A stretch of DNA of 64,000 nt from Limnohabitans sp. 2KL-17 (GCF_003063415.1 NZ_NESK01000016.1:1-64000), one strand, 5' to 3'. Shown: positions 46,797 to 57,401, counted from the first letter of the stretch. A program made the numbers and translations. Notes: generated by a model not told the origin, from the letters alone.

Positions 46797-48470
46797 TCAG
46801 GCGCGAAATTTGTTGGTCATAGGATAACGCCAATCCTTGCCAAAACTGCGGTGGGTCACGCGAATGCCCACTGGGGATTGCCGGCGTTTGTACTCGTTGA
46901 GCTTGATCTGACGGGTCACCTTCTCCACATCGGCCCGCTCAAAGCCGTCAGCGATCAAGGCTTCGACGCCTTCGTCGTTTTCCATGTAGCGGGCAATGAT
47001 CGCGTCCAGCACCTCGTATTCAGGCAAGCTGTCCTGGTCTTTCTGGTCGGGTCGCAACTCGGCACTGGGAGGTCGGGTGATGATGCGTTCGGGAATCGGC
47101 TGCTTGCCCGTGCCATAAGGGTCATTCAGATTGCGCCAGCGTGTCAAATCAAAAACCCGGGTTTTGACCACATCTTTGATGACCGCGAAACCGCCCGCCA
47201 TGTCACCATACAGCGTGCAATAGCCGGTGGCCATTTCGCTCTTATTGCCCGTTGTCAAAACAATGGCGCCGGTCTTGTTGGACAGCGCCATCAGCAGCGT
47301 GCCGCGAATGCGGGCCTGGATGTTCTCTTCGGTCGCGTCCTCTTTCAGGCCGGCAAACTGGCTTGACAAGGCTTGCCTGAAGCCATCGAACAGCGGGGCG
47401 ATGGCGATTTCGTCGTAGCGGACATTCAAACGTTTGACCATGTCCCGCGAATCGATCCAACTGATGTCGGCCGTATAGGGCGATGGCATCATCACCGCGT
47501 GGATTTTGTCGGCGCCGATCGCGTCCACCGCGATGGCCAGCACCAAGGCAGAGTCAATGCCGCCCGACAAACCCAAAATGGCCTGCTTGAAGCCGTTTTT
47601 ACCCAAATAATCGCGCACCCCCAGTACCAAAGCGTCCCACAACTCGGCATCGGCAGTGGCCAAAGGCACCAAGGCATCGCCCGCAGCGGTCAAATCCACG
47701 CCACTCGGGCCGCTCTGAGCCTGCACACTGAGGCGTGCTTCGCGAAAACCTTCTGCCCTGGCCACCACTTGCCCTTGGGAGCTCAAGGCAAAAGACCGGC
47801 CTTCAAAAATCACCTCGTCTTGCCCACCCACCAAGTGCGCGTAAATCAGCGGCAACCCGCAGTCGGCCACGCGCTCGCGCATGCGCTGTTCACGCTCAGC
47901 GCCTTTGCCCGCATGGAAAGGCGAGGCATTCAGCACCGCCAGCAACTGCGCCCCAGCGTCGCGCACAAGACGGGCAGGCTCTTCAAACCAGGCATCTTCA
48001 CAAATCAGCAAGCCAACCTGGACACCTTCGACCTCGAAGACACCCACGCCTTCGCCGGGTGTGAAGTAGCGGCGCTCGTCAAACACCTGGTAATTGGGCA
48101 GCTCACGTTTGTCGTAATGGGCCACCACCTGCCCTTCGCACAACACCGAAGCACGGTTGTGGCGACGGGTCACCGCCACACTGCGGGTGCGCAGGCCACC
48201 ACCTTCGGGGTGCCCCACCACCACGTGCAAGCCTTTTAACCCAGCCAGTTCTCGGGCCACTGTTTTCAAGGCATCATCACAGGCGTCAATGAAGGCAGGG
48301 CGCAGCAACAAGTCTTCGGCCGCATAGCCGCAAATGGACAACTCTGGCGTGATCACCAGGCGCGCACCCTCGGCATAGGCCTGAGCGGCGGCATCGATGA
48401 TTTTGCGGGCATTGCCCGGCATGTCGCCGACGACGAAATTGAGCTGGGCCACACAAATTTGGAGAGTCAT
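46797..48470 (-). CDS. nadE: Glutamine-dependent NAD+ synthetase
   Basis: A 557-residue two-domain enzyme. The N-terminal nitrilase-type glutaminase has the Glu-Lys-Cys triad in TPELSICGY, YDKRELPNY and LLICEDAWFE. The C-terminal synthetase has the ATP pyrophosphatase loop LGLSGGIDSALVL (about residues 285-297). It amidates deamido-NAD+ in the last step of NAD synthesis. Only four bases separate its ATG from the GTG of the divergent gene. glnB follows on the same strand. Confidence 0.95.
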   Translation of the reverse strand: MTLQICVAQLNFVVGDMPGNARKIIDAAAQAYAEGARLVITPELSICGYAAEDLLLRPAFIDACDDALKTVARELAGLKGLHVVVGHPEGGGLRTRSVAVTRRHNRASVLCEGQVVAHYDKRELPNYQVFDERRYFTPGEGVGVFEVEGVQVGLLICEDAWFEEPARLVRDAGAQLLAVLNASPFHAGKGAEREQRMRERVADCGLPLIYAHLVGGQDEVIFEGRSFALSSQGQVVARAEGFREARLSVQAQSGPSGVDLTAAGDALVPLATADAELWDALVLGVRDYLGKNGFKQAILGLSGGIDSALVLAIAVDAIGADKIHAVMMPSPYTADISWIDSRDMVKRLNVRYDEIAIAPLFDGFRQALSSQFAGLKEDATEENIQARIRGTLLMALSNKTGAIVLTTGNKSEMATGYCTLYGDMAGGFAVIKDVVKTRVFDLTRWRNLNDPYGTGKQPIPERIITRPPSAELRPDQKDQDSLPEYEVLDAIIARYMENDEGVEALIADGFERADVEKVTRQIKLNEYKRRQSPVGIRVTHRSFGKDWRYPMTNKFRA

Positions 48471-48474
48471 ACAG

Positions 48475-49674
48475 GTGCAAGAAAATGTGAGCGTTGATTA
48501 TGTCACCCGGGTGCTGGATGACCTGAGTGCCATCGAGCCCAAAGCCTGGGACGATCTGCTCGCGAGGCAGGATGCGCCATCCCCCTTCATGCAGCATGCC
48601 TATTTGTCGGCCATGCAGACCAGCGGATCGGCTGCGCCCGAGACCGGATGGACCTTGCAGGTGGTCAGCTTGTGGCGGGGCACCCCCGAGGGCCCGACTC
48701 TGGCGGCAGCCTGCCCCTTGTACATCAAGACCAATTCACGCGGCGAATACGTGTTTGACCACGCCTGGGCCGATGCCTATGAGCGCCATGGTCTGGCCTA
48801 TTACCCCAAGGCCCTGGTGGCCTCGCCCTTCACCCCAGTGCCCGGCAGCCGCTTGCTGGCCGAATCTCACGCGGCACGGCAAGCCCTGCTGGAAAATTTG
48901 CTGGCGCTTTGCCAGACGGAAGAAATTCCCTCTCTGCACATTCTGTTTGCCAGTCCGCAAGACCTGCAAGCCTGCGAACAGGCGGGCCTACAGCAGCGCA
49001 GCCAGGTGCAGTTCCACTGGCAAAACCAGGGATGGCGCGACTTCGATGATTTTTTGGGCAGCCTGACCCAGGAAAAACGCAAAAAAATCCGCCAAGAGCG
49101 CCGCAAGGTGCACGAAGCAGGCGTCACGTTTCGCGCCGTTCGAGGCACCGACATGACCGACGAAGACTGGGCCCTGCTGTTGCGCTGCTACCAGCAAACC
49201 TATTGGGAACACGGCAACGCGCCCTACCTGACGCCGGCGTTTTTTAACGCCATGCGCATGGGCATGCCGGGCAACTGGTTGCTCTTTGTGGCCGAACGCG
49301 AGGGCCAGCCCATCGCCATCAGCCTGATCGGCTTGCACCTTGACGCCCAAGGCCAGCCCGAAGTGGCTTATGGCCGTTACTGGGGGGCGCTTGAACGGGT
49401 GGATTGCCTGCACTTTGAAGCCTGCTACTACCAGCCGATTGAATGGTGCATTCAACATGGCCTGAAACGTTTTGAAGGTGGCGCGCAGGGCGAGCACAAA
49501 ATGGCCCGGGCTTTGCTGCCCACACCCACGCACAGTGCCCATTGGCTGGCACACCCGGCTTTTTCAGAAGCCGTGGCCCGGTTTCTTGAGCGTGAAAAGG
49601 CAGGTGTTGACAACTACCTTGAAGCGCTGCACCAGCACTCCCCCTTGAAAACCCCTCACACATCAGCGCCCTGA
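48475..49674 (+). CDS. FemAB-like GNAT-fold protein (DUF482 / PF04339 group)
   Basis: A 399-residue protein with the double acetyltransferase fold of the DUF482 group. Recognisable stretches are SPFMQHAYLSAM near the N-terminus, the FLGSLTQEKRKKIRQERRKV stretch in the middle, and FEGGAQGEHKMARALLP towards the end. These proteins resemble Fem peptidyltransferases, but their substrate is not established. I use GTG 48475, with GGAG 10 bases before it; this Shine-Dalgarno lies inside the start of nadE on the other strand. Confidence 0.85.
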   Translation: MQENVSVDYVTRVLDDLSAIEPKAWDDLLARQDAPSPFMQHAYLSAMQTSGSAAPETGWTLQVVSLWRGTPEGPTLAAACPLYIKTNSRGEYVFDHAWADAYERHGLAYYPKALVASPFTPVPGSRLLAESHAARQALLENLLALCQTEEIPSLHILFASPQDLQACEQAGLQQRSQVQFHWQNQGWRDFDDFLGSLTQEKRKKIRQERRKVHEAGVTFRAVRGTDMTDEDWALLLRCYQQTYWEHGNAPYLTPAFFNAMRMGMPGNWLLFVAEREGQPIAISLIGLHLDAQGQPEVAYGRYWGALERVDCLHFEACYYQPIEWCIQHGLKRFEGGAQGEHKMARALLPTPTHSAHWLAHPAFSEAVARFLEREKAGVDNYLEALHQHSPLKTPHTSAP

Positions 49675-49710
49675 ACAAAAACGCCTGTCTGGCGCAAACC
49701 AGGCAGGCGT
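49675..49710 (-). terminator. Rho-independent terminator downstream of ppa
   Basis: On the minus strand ACGCCTGCCTGG and CCAGACAGGCGT form a 12-bp stem (one G-T wobble) around TTTGCG, followed by TTTT. It is about 95 bases past the ppa stop and just after the end of the convergent FemAB-like gene. Confidence 0.8.
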
Positions 49711-49803
49711 GTCGTTGCCTCAAAAACCCTGTCAGTGGGCGCTGTTGCTTTGCAAATGTCTTGGCATTTGCGTCGGGCTGGTCTGTGCGACCTGCCCGGG
49801 AAG

Positions 49804-50340
49804 TCAGGCCTTGGCTTCGTTGTATTTGGCGATGCCGTCCAGAATTTCCTTGTGCGCAGCGTCCTTGCCCTCCCAACCCACAATCTTGACCCATTTGCCG
49901 GGCTCAAGGTCTTTGTAGTGCTCAAAAAAGTGGGCGATCTGCGACAGGCGCAACTTGTTCATGTCTTCAGGTTTTTGCCAGTGGGTGTAGATCGGCAGGA
50001 TCTTGTCGATCGGCACAGCCAGCACTTTGCCGTCTTGCCCGCCCTCGTCTTCCATCAGCAAGATGCCAATGGCGCGGCAGGGTACAACGACCCCTGGAAT
50101 CAATGGGAACGGCGTGATCACCAGCACATCCACAGGGTCGCCATCGCCGGCGATGGTTTTGGGCACATACCCGTAGTTGGTGGGGTAATGCATGGCGGTG
50201 CCCATGAATCGGTCGACAAAAATGGCACCGGTTTCCTTGTCCACTTCGTACTTGATCGGGTCGGCATTCATCGGGATCTCAATGATCACGTTGAAGGATT
50301 CGGGCACTTTCTTGCCTGGGGTGACGTTGTCGAGGGACAT
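49804..50340 (-). CDS. ppa: Soluble inorganic pyrophosphatase
   Basis: A 178-residue family I enzyme. The metal-binding acidic residues are in DGDPVDVLVI (about residues 66-75), and further active-site residues are in LMEDEGGQDGKVLAVP (about 95-110). It hydrolyses PPi from biosynthesis in the cytosol. It is divergent from hppA across about 216 bp, so soluble and membrane-bound PPi hydrolysis are encoded back to back. Confidence 0.96.
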   Translation of the reverse strand: MSLDNVTPGKKVPESFNVIIEIPMNADPIKYEVDKETGAIFVDRFMGTAMHYPTNYGYVPKTIAGDGDPVDVLVITPFPLIPGVVVPCRAIGILLMEDEGGQDGKVLAVPIDKILPIYTHWQKPEDMNKLRLSQIAHFFEHYKDLEPGKWVKIVGWEGKDAAHKEILDGIAKYNEAKA

Positions 50341-50498
50341 CTTTCGGGTCTCTTTGTAAAAAGTTAAGAAAATCGCAAATTGCTAGGGATTAACCCCGAT
50401 TTTACTTTCACAGGCCTTGCGCATGGCCCGGCTCTGCCCCTTTAATGAACGGTTGGCCAATCGTTCTCCGGTTTCGGCGGTCGAGGAAGCAACGCCGT

Positions 50499-50526
50499 GG
50501 AGGTGCCTCCAGCGCGTTGCACCTCT
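50499..50526 (+). promoter_or_regulatory. Hairpin in the hppA 5' untranslated region
   Basis: GAGGTGC (50500-50506) pairs with GCACCTC (50519-50525) around a 12-base loop, about 30 bases before the hppA start. A shorter alternative, GGAGG with CCTCC, uses the same 5' arm. It has no T-run. It could affect translation or message stability; this is inference. Confidence 0.3.
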
Positions 50527-50556
50527 GTTCAGCGACAACCATCGAGGAGTTCAACG

Positions 50557-52626
50557 ATGACAGGAAATTCTGCGCTTATTCTGGCGCTCGTCTGTGGTCT
50601 GATTGCCGTGGCTTACGGCATTTGGGCCCGAGGGTGGATCCTTTCCCAAGATGCCGGCAATGCCCGGATGCAGGAAATCTCAGCCGCCATCCAGGCAGGT
50701 GCCGCCGCTTATTTGGCCCGCCAGTACAAAACCATCGCCATCGTCGGCGTGGTACTGACCATTCTCATGGGGCTTTTTCTGGATGGCATCACTGCCGTCG
50801 GTTTTGTGATTGGCGCCGTCCTATCGGGCGCTTGCGGTTTCATCGGCATGAACGTGTCTGTGCGGGCCAACGTGCGCACCGCGCAAGCTGCAACAAAGGG
50901 CATTGGCCCGGCGCTGGATGTGGCCTTTAGGGGTGGCGCCATCACCGGCATGCTGGTGGTCGGACTGGGCCTTTTGGGAGTCTCCGGTTTTTACTGGTTT
51001 TTGGTGGGCAATGGCAATCTGACACCCGACAAAAATCTCGCTACCTTGCTCAACCCCTTGATTGGTTTTGCTTTTGGCTCGTCACTGATATCGATCTTTG
51101 CGCGTCTGGGCGGCGGCATTTTCACCAAAGGTGCCGACGTGGGTGCCGACCTGGTGGGCAAGGTAGAGGCAGGCATCCCTGAAGACGACCCGCGCAACCC
51201 TGCCGTGATCGCCGACAACGTGGGCGACAACGTGGGCGACTGCGCCGGCATGGCGGCCGACTTGTTCGAGACCTATGCCGTGACCCTGATCGCCACCATG
51301 GTGCTGGGCGCCCTGCTGATCTCGGCGGCTCCGGGCCAAGCCGTGCTGTACCCGCTGGCTCTGGGCGCGGTGTCCATCATTGCCTCCATCATTGGCTGTT
51401 TCTTTGTCAAAGCCTCGCCCGGCATGACCAACGTCATGCCCGCACTTTACAAAGGCCTGGCCATCGCGGGCGCGCTCTCACTGGTCGCGTTTTACTTTGT
51501 CACCACTTGGCTCATGCCCGACAACGCCCTGGGCGGAACGGGCGCACAAATGAAGCTGTTTGGTGCCTGCGCCGTCGGTCTGGTGCTCACCGCTGCCCTG
51601 GTCTGGATCACCGAGTTCTACACCGGCACGCAGTACGCCCCGGTGCAGCACATCGCCCAAGCCTCCACCACCGGTCATGGCACCAACATCATTGCCGGCC
51701 TGGGCGTGTCCATGCGCTCCACCGCCTGGCCCGTGATGTTCGTGTGCCTGGCCATCTGGACAGCGTATGCACTGGCAGGTTTGTACGGGATCGCTGTGGC
51801 GGCCACGTCCATGCTGTCCATGGCAGGCATTGTGGTGGCCTTGGACGCCTATGGCCCCATCACCGACAACGCCGGCGGCATTGCCGAAATGGCCGAACTG
51901 CCCAGCAGTGTGCGCGCCATCACCGACCCACTGGACGCGGTGGGCAACACCACCAAGGCCGTGACCAAGGGCTATGCCATCGGTTCGGCCGGCCTGGCCT
52001 CTCTGGTGCTGTTTGCCGACTACACCCACAAGCTGGAGTCGTATGGCAAAGCCATCAGCTTTGACCTGTCCGACCCGCTGGTGATCATCGGCCTGTTCAT
52101 TGGCGGCCTGATTCCTTACCTGTTCGGCGCCATGGCCATGGAAGCCGTGGGCCGCGCTGCAGGCAGCGTGGTGGTCGAGGTGCGTCGCCAGTTCAAGGAG
52201 ATCCCCGGCATCATGGAAGGCACCGCCAAGCCCGAATACGGCAAGGCTGTGGACATGCTGACCAGCGCCGCCATCAAGGAAATGATCATCCCGAGCTTGC
52301 TGCCGGTCGTCGTCCCTGTATTGGTCGGCTTGATTCTCGGCCCCAAGGCGCTGGGCGGTTTGCTGATGGGCACCATCATCACCGGCTTGTTTGTGGCCAT
52401 CTCGATGTGTACCGGTGGCGGTGCTTGGGACAACGCCAAAAAGTACATCGAAGACGGCCACCACGGTGGCAAAGGCTCCGAGGCGCACAAAGCGGCTGTG
52501 ACCGGTGACACCGTGGGAGACCCCTACAAGGACACTGCAGGCCCGGCCATCAACCCGCTGATCAAGATCATCAACATCGTGGCGCTTTTGATCGTTCCGC
52601 TGGTGATGAAGTTTCACGGGGGATAA
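50557..52626 (+). CDS. hppA: Membrane-bound proton-translocating pyrophosphatase, K+-independent type
   Basis: A 689-residue protein with about 16 membrane segments. The PPi-binding signature is present ([16 protein letters not shown], then [19 protein letters not shown], about residues 190-235). The stretch [18 protein letters not shown] (about 466) carries Lys where K+-dependent pumps have Ala, which marks the K+-independent H+-pumping subfamily. It couples PPi hydrolysis to proton export. ATG 50557 has GAGGAG seven bases before it. A strong terminator follows. Confidence 0.95.
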   Translation: MTGNSALILALVCGLIAVAYGIWARGWILSQDAGNARMQEISAAIQAGAAAYLARQYKTIAIVGVVLTILMGLFLDGITAVGFVIGAVLSGACGFIGMNVSVRANVRTAQAATKGIGPALDVAFRGGAITGMLVVGLGLLGVSGFYWFLVGNGNLTPDKNLATLLNPLIGFAFGSSLISIFARLGGGIFTKGADVGADLVGKVEAGIPEDDPRNPAVIADNVGDNVGDCAGMAADLFETYAVTLIATMVLGALLISAAPGQAVLYPLALGAVSIIASIIGCFFVKASPGMTNVMPALYKGLAIAGALSLVAFYFVTTWLMPDNALGGTGAQMKLFGACAVGLVLTAALVWITEFYTGTQYAPVQHIAQASTTGHGTNIIAGLGVSMRSTAWPVMFVCLAIWTAYALAGLYGIAVAATSMLSMAGIVVALDAYGPITDNAGGIAEMAELPSSVRAITDPLDAVGNTTKAVTKGYAIGSAGLASLVLFADYTHKLESYGKAISFDLSDPLVIIGLFIGGLIPYLFGAMAMEAVGRAAGSVVVEVRRQFKEIPGIMEGTAKPEYGKAVDMLTSAAIKEMIIPSLLPVVVPVLVGLILGPKALGGLLMGTIITGLFVAISMCTGGGAWDNAKKYIEDGHHGGKGSEAHKAAVTGDTVGDPYKDTAGPAINPLIKIINIVALLIVPLVMKFHGG

Positions 52627-52642
52627 ACCGAACCAACCCTTC

Positions 52643-52668
52643 TAAGGCCCGCAACTGCGGGCCTTTTT
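52643..52668 (+). terminator. Rho-independent terminator after hppA
   Basis: AAGGCCCGC and GCGGGCCTT (52644-52665) around AACT, followed by T-rich sequence ending TTTTTCG, 17 bases after the hppA stop. Confidence 0.92.
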
Positions 52669-52756
52669 CGTGGTGCTTGGCCAATTTGGGATGCATGACA
52701 CCAACCCATGTCCCATGGGTGATTTTCAAAATGTGCCACAGGTTCACAATGGCGCC

Positions 52757-54190
52757 ATGCAACAGAATTTCATCGCCAACCTCTCCGTTCCCGCCCTGGC
52801 TGGGCAAACCATTGATGTGCTTGACCCTTCAGATGGTCAGGTGTTTGATCAGATTCCTCGCAGCCAAGCTGCCGACATCGACCAGGCCGTTCAAGCCGCC
52901 CGCGCCGCCTTCAATGGCCCTTGGGGCAAGCTCAGCGCCATGGAACGTGGGCGTCTCTTGATGAAGTTGTCGCAAAAAGTGGGGGAGCACGCAGCTGAAC
53001 TGGCAGCACTGGAACAACGCGACTGCGGCAAACCCACCAAGCAGGCGGCTGCAGACTCGGTCGCGCTGGCGCGGTATTTCGAGTTTTATGCCGGCTCATG
53101 CGACAAACTGCACGGCGAAACCCTGCCCTACCAAAACGGCTACAGCGTGCTGACCTGGCGTGAGCCGCACGGCGTGACGGGCCATGTAATTCCCTGGAAC
53201 TACCCGATGCAGATTTTCGGGCGCAGCGTGGGGGGTGCCTTGGCTGCAGGCAATGCCTGCGTGGTCAAACCGGCCGAGGACGCTTGCCTTTCACTGATCC
53301 GGGTGGCACAACTGGCCGCCGAAGTGGGCTTTCCGCCCGGGGCCATCAACATCGTCACCGGTTATGGCCACGAAGTGGGCGATGCGCTGGCGCGGCACCC
53401 CGGCATTGACCACATCAGCTTCACGGGTAGCCCACGTGTGGGCACCCTGATCCAGCAAGTGGCGGCCGAGCGACATTGCCCCGTCACACTGGAGTTGGGG
53501 GGCAAAAGCCCGCAGATCATTTTTGAAGACGCCGATCTGGACGCCGCCATTCCAGTGGTGGTCAACGCCATCGTGCAGAACTCGGGCCAGACCTGCAGCG
53601 CAGGTTCGCGCGTGCTGATCCAGCAGGCCATTTACGAGCCGCTTTTGAAGCGTCTGGGCGAGGCGTTCAGCCGCCTGCAAGCCGGCTCGGCCAGCATGAA
53701 CCTGGATCTGGGTCCGCTGATTCGCGCCAGCCAGCTCGAGCGCGTCAGCGGTTTTCTGGACCAAGCCAAAGCCGATGGCATCGCCACTGTCGCGCAGGGC
53801 CAGATTGCCAAGGGCGTGCCTGCGGGTGGCTTTTACCAGGCCCCCACCTTGCTGCGCGATGTGCCCGTGATGCACCGCCTGGCACAAGAAGAAGTGTTTG
53901 GTCCGGTCCTGTCGGCCATGGCCTTCAAAGACGAAGACCATGCGGTCGAGTTGGCCAACGCCACCGAGTTTGGCTTGGTGGCAGGGATCTGGACACGCGA
54001 TGGCGGACGCCAATTCCGCATGGCCAAACGGGTGCGCAGCGGCCAGGTGTTCATCAACAACTACGGCGCAGGCGGCGGCGTGGAGTTGCCATTTGGCGGC
54101 GTCAAATCTTCCGGCTACGGACGTGAAAAAGGCTTTGAAGCCCTGCTGGGCTTCACCACCCTCAAAACCGTGGCCATTGCCCACGGTTGA
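52757..54190 (+). CDS. NAD(P)-dependent aldehyde dehydrogenase (betaine-aldehyde-dehydrogenase-like)
   Basis: A 477-residue ALDH-superfamily enzyme. The active-site Glu is in TLELGGKSPQIIFED (about residue 250) and the catalytic Cys in QNSGQTCSAGSRVLI (about 284). The cofactor region has IPWNYPMQIF and FTGSPRVG. It oxidises an aldehyde to the acid. The substrate cannot be told from the motifs, and the neighbours (hppA, moaA) give no clue. I start at ATG 52757, which gives the usual length; longer frames extend through the hppA terminator. Confidence 0.9.
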   Translation: MQQNFIANLSVPALAGQTIDVLDPSDGQVFDQIPRSQAADIDQAVQAARAAFNGPWGKLSAMERGRLLMKLSQKVGEHAAELAALEQRDCGKPTKQAAADSVALARYFEFYAGSCDKLHGETLPYQNGYSVLTWREPHGVTGHVIPWNYPMQIFGRSVGGALAAGNACVVKPAEDACLSLIRVAQLAAEVGFPPGAINIVTGYGHEVGDALARHPGIDHISFTGSPRVGTLIQQVAAERHCPVTLELGGKSPQIIFEDADLDAAIPVVVNAIVQNSGQTCSAGSRVLIQQAIYEPLLKRLGEAFSRLQAGSASMNLDLGPLIRASQLERVSGFLDQAKADGIATVAQGQIAKGVPAGGFYQAPTLLRDVPVMHRLAQEEVFGPVLSAMAFKDEDHAVELANATEFGLVAGIWTRDGGRQFRMAKRVRSGQVFINNYGAGGGVELPFGGVKSSGYGREKGFEALLGFTTLKTVAIAHG

Positions 54191-54277
54191 AACTGTCAAA
54201 TCGGCCACCTGGCTTGCAGCCTTCAAACTTGACCCTGCTGCGCCAGAGGCGTGATGGCTCGGGCACAATCGATCCCC

Positions 54278-55420
54278 ATGTCTGAACGCGTCATTCCGCT
54301 GGTTGACCAGCGCCATCCAAGCCTTCCCTTGCCTTCGACGGCCCAGGGGCAAGACCTGAGCGCATTGCCGTTGGATGGCCTGCACCGCCCGCTCACCGAT
54401 TTGCGCATCAGCGTGACCGACCGGTGCAACTTCCGATGCAGCTACTGCATGCCCAAGGAGGTCTTTGACAAGGACTACGCCTACCTGCCCCACAGCCACT
54501 TGCTGAGCTTTGAGGAAATCACCCGCACTGCCCGTGTCTTCGTGGGCCGCGGGGTGCGCAAGATACGCCTGACCGGGGGCGAGCCGCTGCTGCGCAAAAA
54601 CATTGAGATCCTCATCGAACAACTGGCCGCCCTGCGCACGCCGGACGGCCAGCCGCTCGATTTGACGCTGACCACCAATGGCTCGCTACTGGCCCGCAAG
54701 GCCCAGAGCCTGAAAGATGCTGGCCTGCAACGCATCACGGTAAGCCTGGACGGGCTGGACGATGCTGTATTCCGGCAAATGAACGATGTGGACTTTCCCG
54801 TCGCGGATGTGCTGGCCGGCATCGAAGCGGCCCGAGCAGTGGGCCTGGGACCGATCAAGGTCAACATGGTGGTCAAGCGCGGCACCAACGAACATGAAAT
54901 ATTGCCCATGGCCCGGCATTTCCGGGGCACCGGCATCGTGCTGCGCTTCATCGAATACATGGACGTGGGTGCCACCAACGGCTGGTGCATGGACGAGGTC
55001 ATGCCCAGCGCCGAGGTGATCCGCCTGTTGCAAAACGAGTTGCCGCTGGTGCAACTCACCCCTTCCGCCCCGGGTGAAACGGCCGAGCGGTGGGGCTACG
55101 CCAATGCCCAGGGGATGCATGACCCGGCTTTGGGCGAAGTCGGCGTGATCAGCAGCGTGACCCAAGCCTTTTGCGGCGACTGCAACCGGGCCCGTCTGTC
55201 TACCGAAGGGCGCCTGTACCTTTGCCTGTTTGCCAGCCAGGGCTACGACTTGCGACAGCTGTTGCGCGACCCCAGCCAAACCGACACCACGCTGGCCGCC
55301 ACCGTGGACGCCATCTGGCGGGGACGAACCGACCAATACTCGGTGCTGCGCAGCCTGCGCGGCCCGGACACCCCCAGTGGCCCTGGCCGCCGGGTGGAAA
55401 TGAGCTACATCGGAGGCTGA
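54278..55420 (+). CDS. moaA: GTP 3',8-cyclase (molybdenum cofactor synthesis)
   Basis: A 380-residue radical SAM enzyme. The N-terminal cluster motif is [13 protein letters not shown] (Cys-x3-Cys-x2-Cys). The C-terminal second cluster is in [11 protein letters not shown] with a further Cys in LYLCLF, and the protein ends in the conserved double glycine (SYIGG). With MoaC it turns GTP into cyclic pyranopterin monophosphate. The first 40 residues are a variable extension; ATG 54278 is preferred over GTG/ATG at 54251-54254. mobA follows after five bases. Confidence 0.95.
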   Translation: MSERVIPLVDQRHPSLPLPSTAQGQDLSALPLDGLHRPLTDLRISVTDRCNFRCSYCMPKEVFDKDYAYLPHSHLLSFEEITRTARVFVGRGVRKIRLTGGEPLLRKNIEILIEQLAALRTPDGQPLDLTLTTNGSLLARKAQSLKDAGLQRITVSLDGLDDAVFRQMNDVDFPVADVLAGIEAARAVGLGPIKVNMVVKRGTNEHEILPMARHFRGTGIVLRFIEYMDVGATNGWCMDEVMPSAEVIRLLQNELPLVQLTPSAPGETAERWGYANAQGMHDPALGEVGVISSVTQAFCGDCNRARLSTEGRLYLCLFASQGYDLRQLLRDPSQTDTTLAATVDAIWRGRTDQYSVLRSLRGPDTPSGPGRRVEMSYIGG

Positions 55421-55425
55421 ACGCC

Positions 55426-56049
55426 ATGAACATCAACGCAGTAGGGATCACCGGTTTGATTTTGGCGGGTGGGCGTGGTTCCCGCATGGGTGGCGTCGAC
55501 AAAGGCCTGCAAAATTTTCGCGGCCTGCCTCTGGCGCTGCAAACCCTGATGCGCCTGCAATTGCAAAGCCTGCCGCTGCAAGAAGTGCTGATCAACGCCA
55601 ACCGCAACCTGTCCGCCTACGAAGCGCTAGGCGCGCCCGTCTGGCCCGACAGCATCGATGGCTTTGCCGGACCGCTGGCCGGCTTTCTCACGGGCCTTGA
55701 ACGCTGCGAAACGCCCTTGCTGATGACGGTGCCATGCGACACCCCCCTGTTTCCACTCGACCTGGTGCAGCGTCTGTACGAAGCCATGAGCGCGCAAGAC
55801 GCCGACATGGCCATGGCCGCAGCACCCGAAGCCGATGGTGCGGTGCGCCCGCAACCCGTGTTTTGTCTGCTCAAAATCGACTTGCTCGAAAGCCTGGTGA
55901 AGTTCACACAAACCGGAGGCCGAAAGATCGATGCCTGGACCAGCCAGCACCGCTGCGTCATCGTGCCCTTTGACCAGCCCGGCGACAGCGCCCATGCTTT
56001 CGCCAACGCCAATACGCTGACCGAACTTCAGCAACTCGAAGCGCTCTGA
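55426..56049 (+). CDS. mobA: Molybdenum cofactor guanylyltransferase
   Basis: A 207-residue nucleotidyltransferase. The GTP-binding signature is [18 protein letters not shown] (about residues 11-28), and the metal-binding Asp is in [10 protein letters not shown] (about 105). It attaches GMP to molybdopterin to make the bis-MGD form used by DMSO-reductase-type enzymes. A GGAGG inside the last codons of moaA lies nine bases before ATG 55426, indicating coupled translation. moeA follows. Confidence 0.94.
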   Translation: MNINAVGITGLILAGGRGSRMGGVDKGLQNFRGLPLALQTLMRLQLQSLPLQEVLINANRNLSAYEALGAPVWPDSIDGFAGPLAGFLTGLERCETPLLMTVPCDTPLFPLDLVQRLYEAMSAQDADMAMAAAPEADGAVRPQPVFCLLKIDLLESLVKFTQTGGRKIDAWTSQHRCVIVPFDQPGDSAHAFANANTLTELQQLEAL

Positions 56050-56102
56050 TTCCCGCTGCCCCTCTCTTGACCTCCCCTTGCCAATCTCTGGCAGCTCAGA
56101 CC

Positions 56103-57401
56103 ATGACCACGCCCATGTCTCCAAAGCTTTCCCTTGACGAGATCGCCGAGCGCCTGCAAGGCTACGACCCGCAGGCTTTGTCGGCCCAACTTGTGAACGA
56201 CTTTCTGGCCCAACTGGTTCAGCCGGTGCGCGAGCACGAAATCGTGCCCCTGATGCAGGCTCATGGCCGCATCCTGGCGCAAGACGTGGTCTCGCCCATC
56301 AGCGTGCCAGCGCACGACAACTCGGCCATGGACGGCTATGCACTGCGCGGCTCTGACCTGCTGGCCAATGAACCCACCACGCTGAAATCAGTGGGGACAG
56401 CTTTTGCGGGTGCAGCTTGGCAGGGCCATGTACAAAGCGGCGAATGTGTGCGCATCATGACCGGAGCCATCATGCCTGCCGGGCTGGACACCGTAGCCCC
56501 CCAAGAGCTTGTCCAGGTGAATGGCGAAACCTTGCAGATACCCCCTGGCTTGCTGAAGACCGGTGACAACCGACGTCTGTTGGGCGAAGACCTGATGGCC
56601 GGCCAGCCCGCCTTGCAGGGCGGCACCCGCCTGAGCCCTGCAGCCTGCGGCCTGCTGGCCAGCCTGGGGCTGCCCACCGTGCCGGTCTGGCGCCGTCCGA
56701 AAGTGGCCTATTTTTCGACCGGTGACGAAATTTTGAGTCTGGGAGAAGCCCCTCGTGAGGGCGCCGTGTACGACAGCAACCGCTACACCGTGGCCGGCAT
56801 GGTGCAAGCCCTGGGTTGCGAGCTGATCGACATGGGCGTTGTGCGCGACGAACCAGCAGCCCTGGAACAAGCCTTCAAAGAGGCCGCCGCGCAGGCCGAC
56901 GCCATCATCACCAGCGGTGGCGTGAGCGTGGGCGAGGCCGATTACACCAAAGCCATGATGAAAAAGCTGGGTGACGTGGCCTTTTGGCGCATCGCCATGC
57001 GACCCGGCCGGCCCATGGCCGTGGGACGCATTCGCCAAGGTGATCGCTCAGCGGTGCTGTTTGGTTTGCCAGGCAACCCTGTGGCCGTGATGGTGACCTT
57101 TGCCGCTTTTGTGCGCCCGGCCCTGCAGCAGCTCATGGGCTGGCGAGCGCCTGCCCTGCCGATGCTCAAAGCCAAAAGCACTGAAGCCCTGCGCAAAAAA
57201 CCCGGCCGCACCGAATACCAGCGGGGCATCGTCAGCACCAACGCATTGGGTGAACTGCAAGTCAGCATCACTGGCAACCAGGGTTCCGGCGTGCTCAGCT
57301 CGATGGTGCAGGCCAACGGCCTGATCGTGTTGGGCCACGCCCAGGGCAACGTGGCCGTGGGGGACGCGGTGGACGTGATGATGTTTGACGGGCATCTGTG
57401 A
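56103..57401 (+). CDS. moeA: Molybdopterin molybdenumtransferase
   Basis: A 432-residue MoeA protein. Its four-domain layout is marked by the DNSAMDGYAL stretch (about residue 70), RIMTGAIMPAGLDTV (about 115), YFSTGDEI (about 204), TSGGVSVGEADYTK (about 270) and FGLPGNPVAV (about 320). It inserts molybdate into adenylylated molybdopterin. It closes moaA-mobA-moeA. I use ATG 56103; the longer frame starts with TTG. A long perfect hairpin follows the stop codon. Confidence 0.94.
   Translation: MTTPMSPKLSLDEIAERLQGYDPQALSAQLVNDFLAQLVQPVREHEIVPLMQAHGRILAQDVVSPISVPAHDNSAMDGYALRGSDLLANEPTTLKSVGTAFAGAAWQGHVQSGECVRIMTGAIMPAGLDTVAPQELVQVNGETLQIPPGLLKTGDNRRLLGEDLMAGQPALQGGTRLSPAACGLLASLGLPTVPVWRRPKVAYFSTGDEILSLGEAPREGAVYDSNRYTVAGMVQALGCELIDMGVVRDEPAALEQAFKEAAAQADAIITSGGVSVGEADYTKAMMKKLGDVAFWRIAMRPGRPMAVGRIRQGDRSAVLFGLPGNPVAVMVTFAAFVRPALQQLMGWRAPALPMLKAKSTEALRKKPGRTEYQRGIVSTNALGELQVSITGNQGSGVLSSMVQANGLIVLGHAQGNVAVGDAVDVMMFDGHL

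Noticed and set aside
53291-54622. A 443-codon minus-strand frame across the aldehyde dehydrogenase and moaA
   Set aside because: It spans two unrelated genes on the opposite strand and has no recognisable domain.
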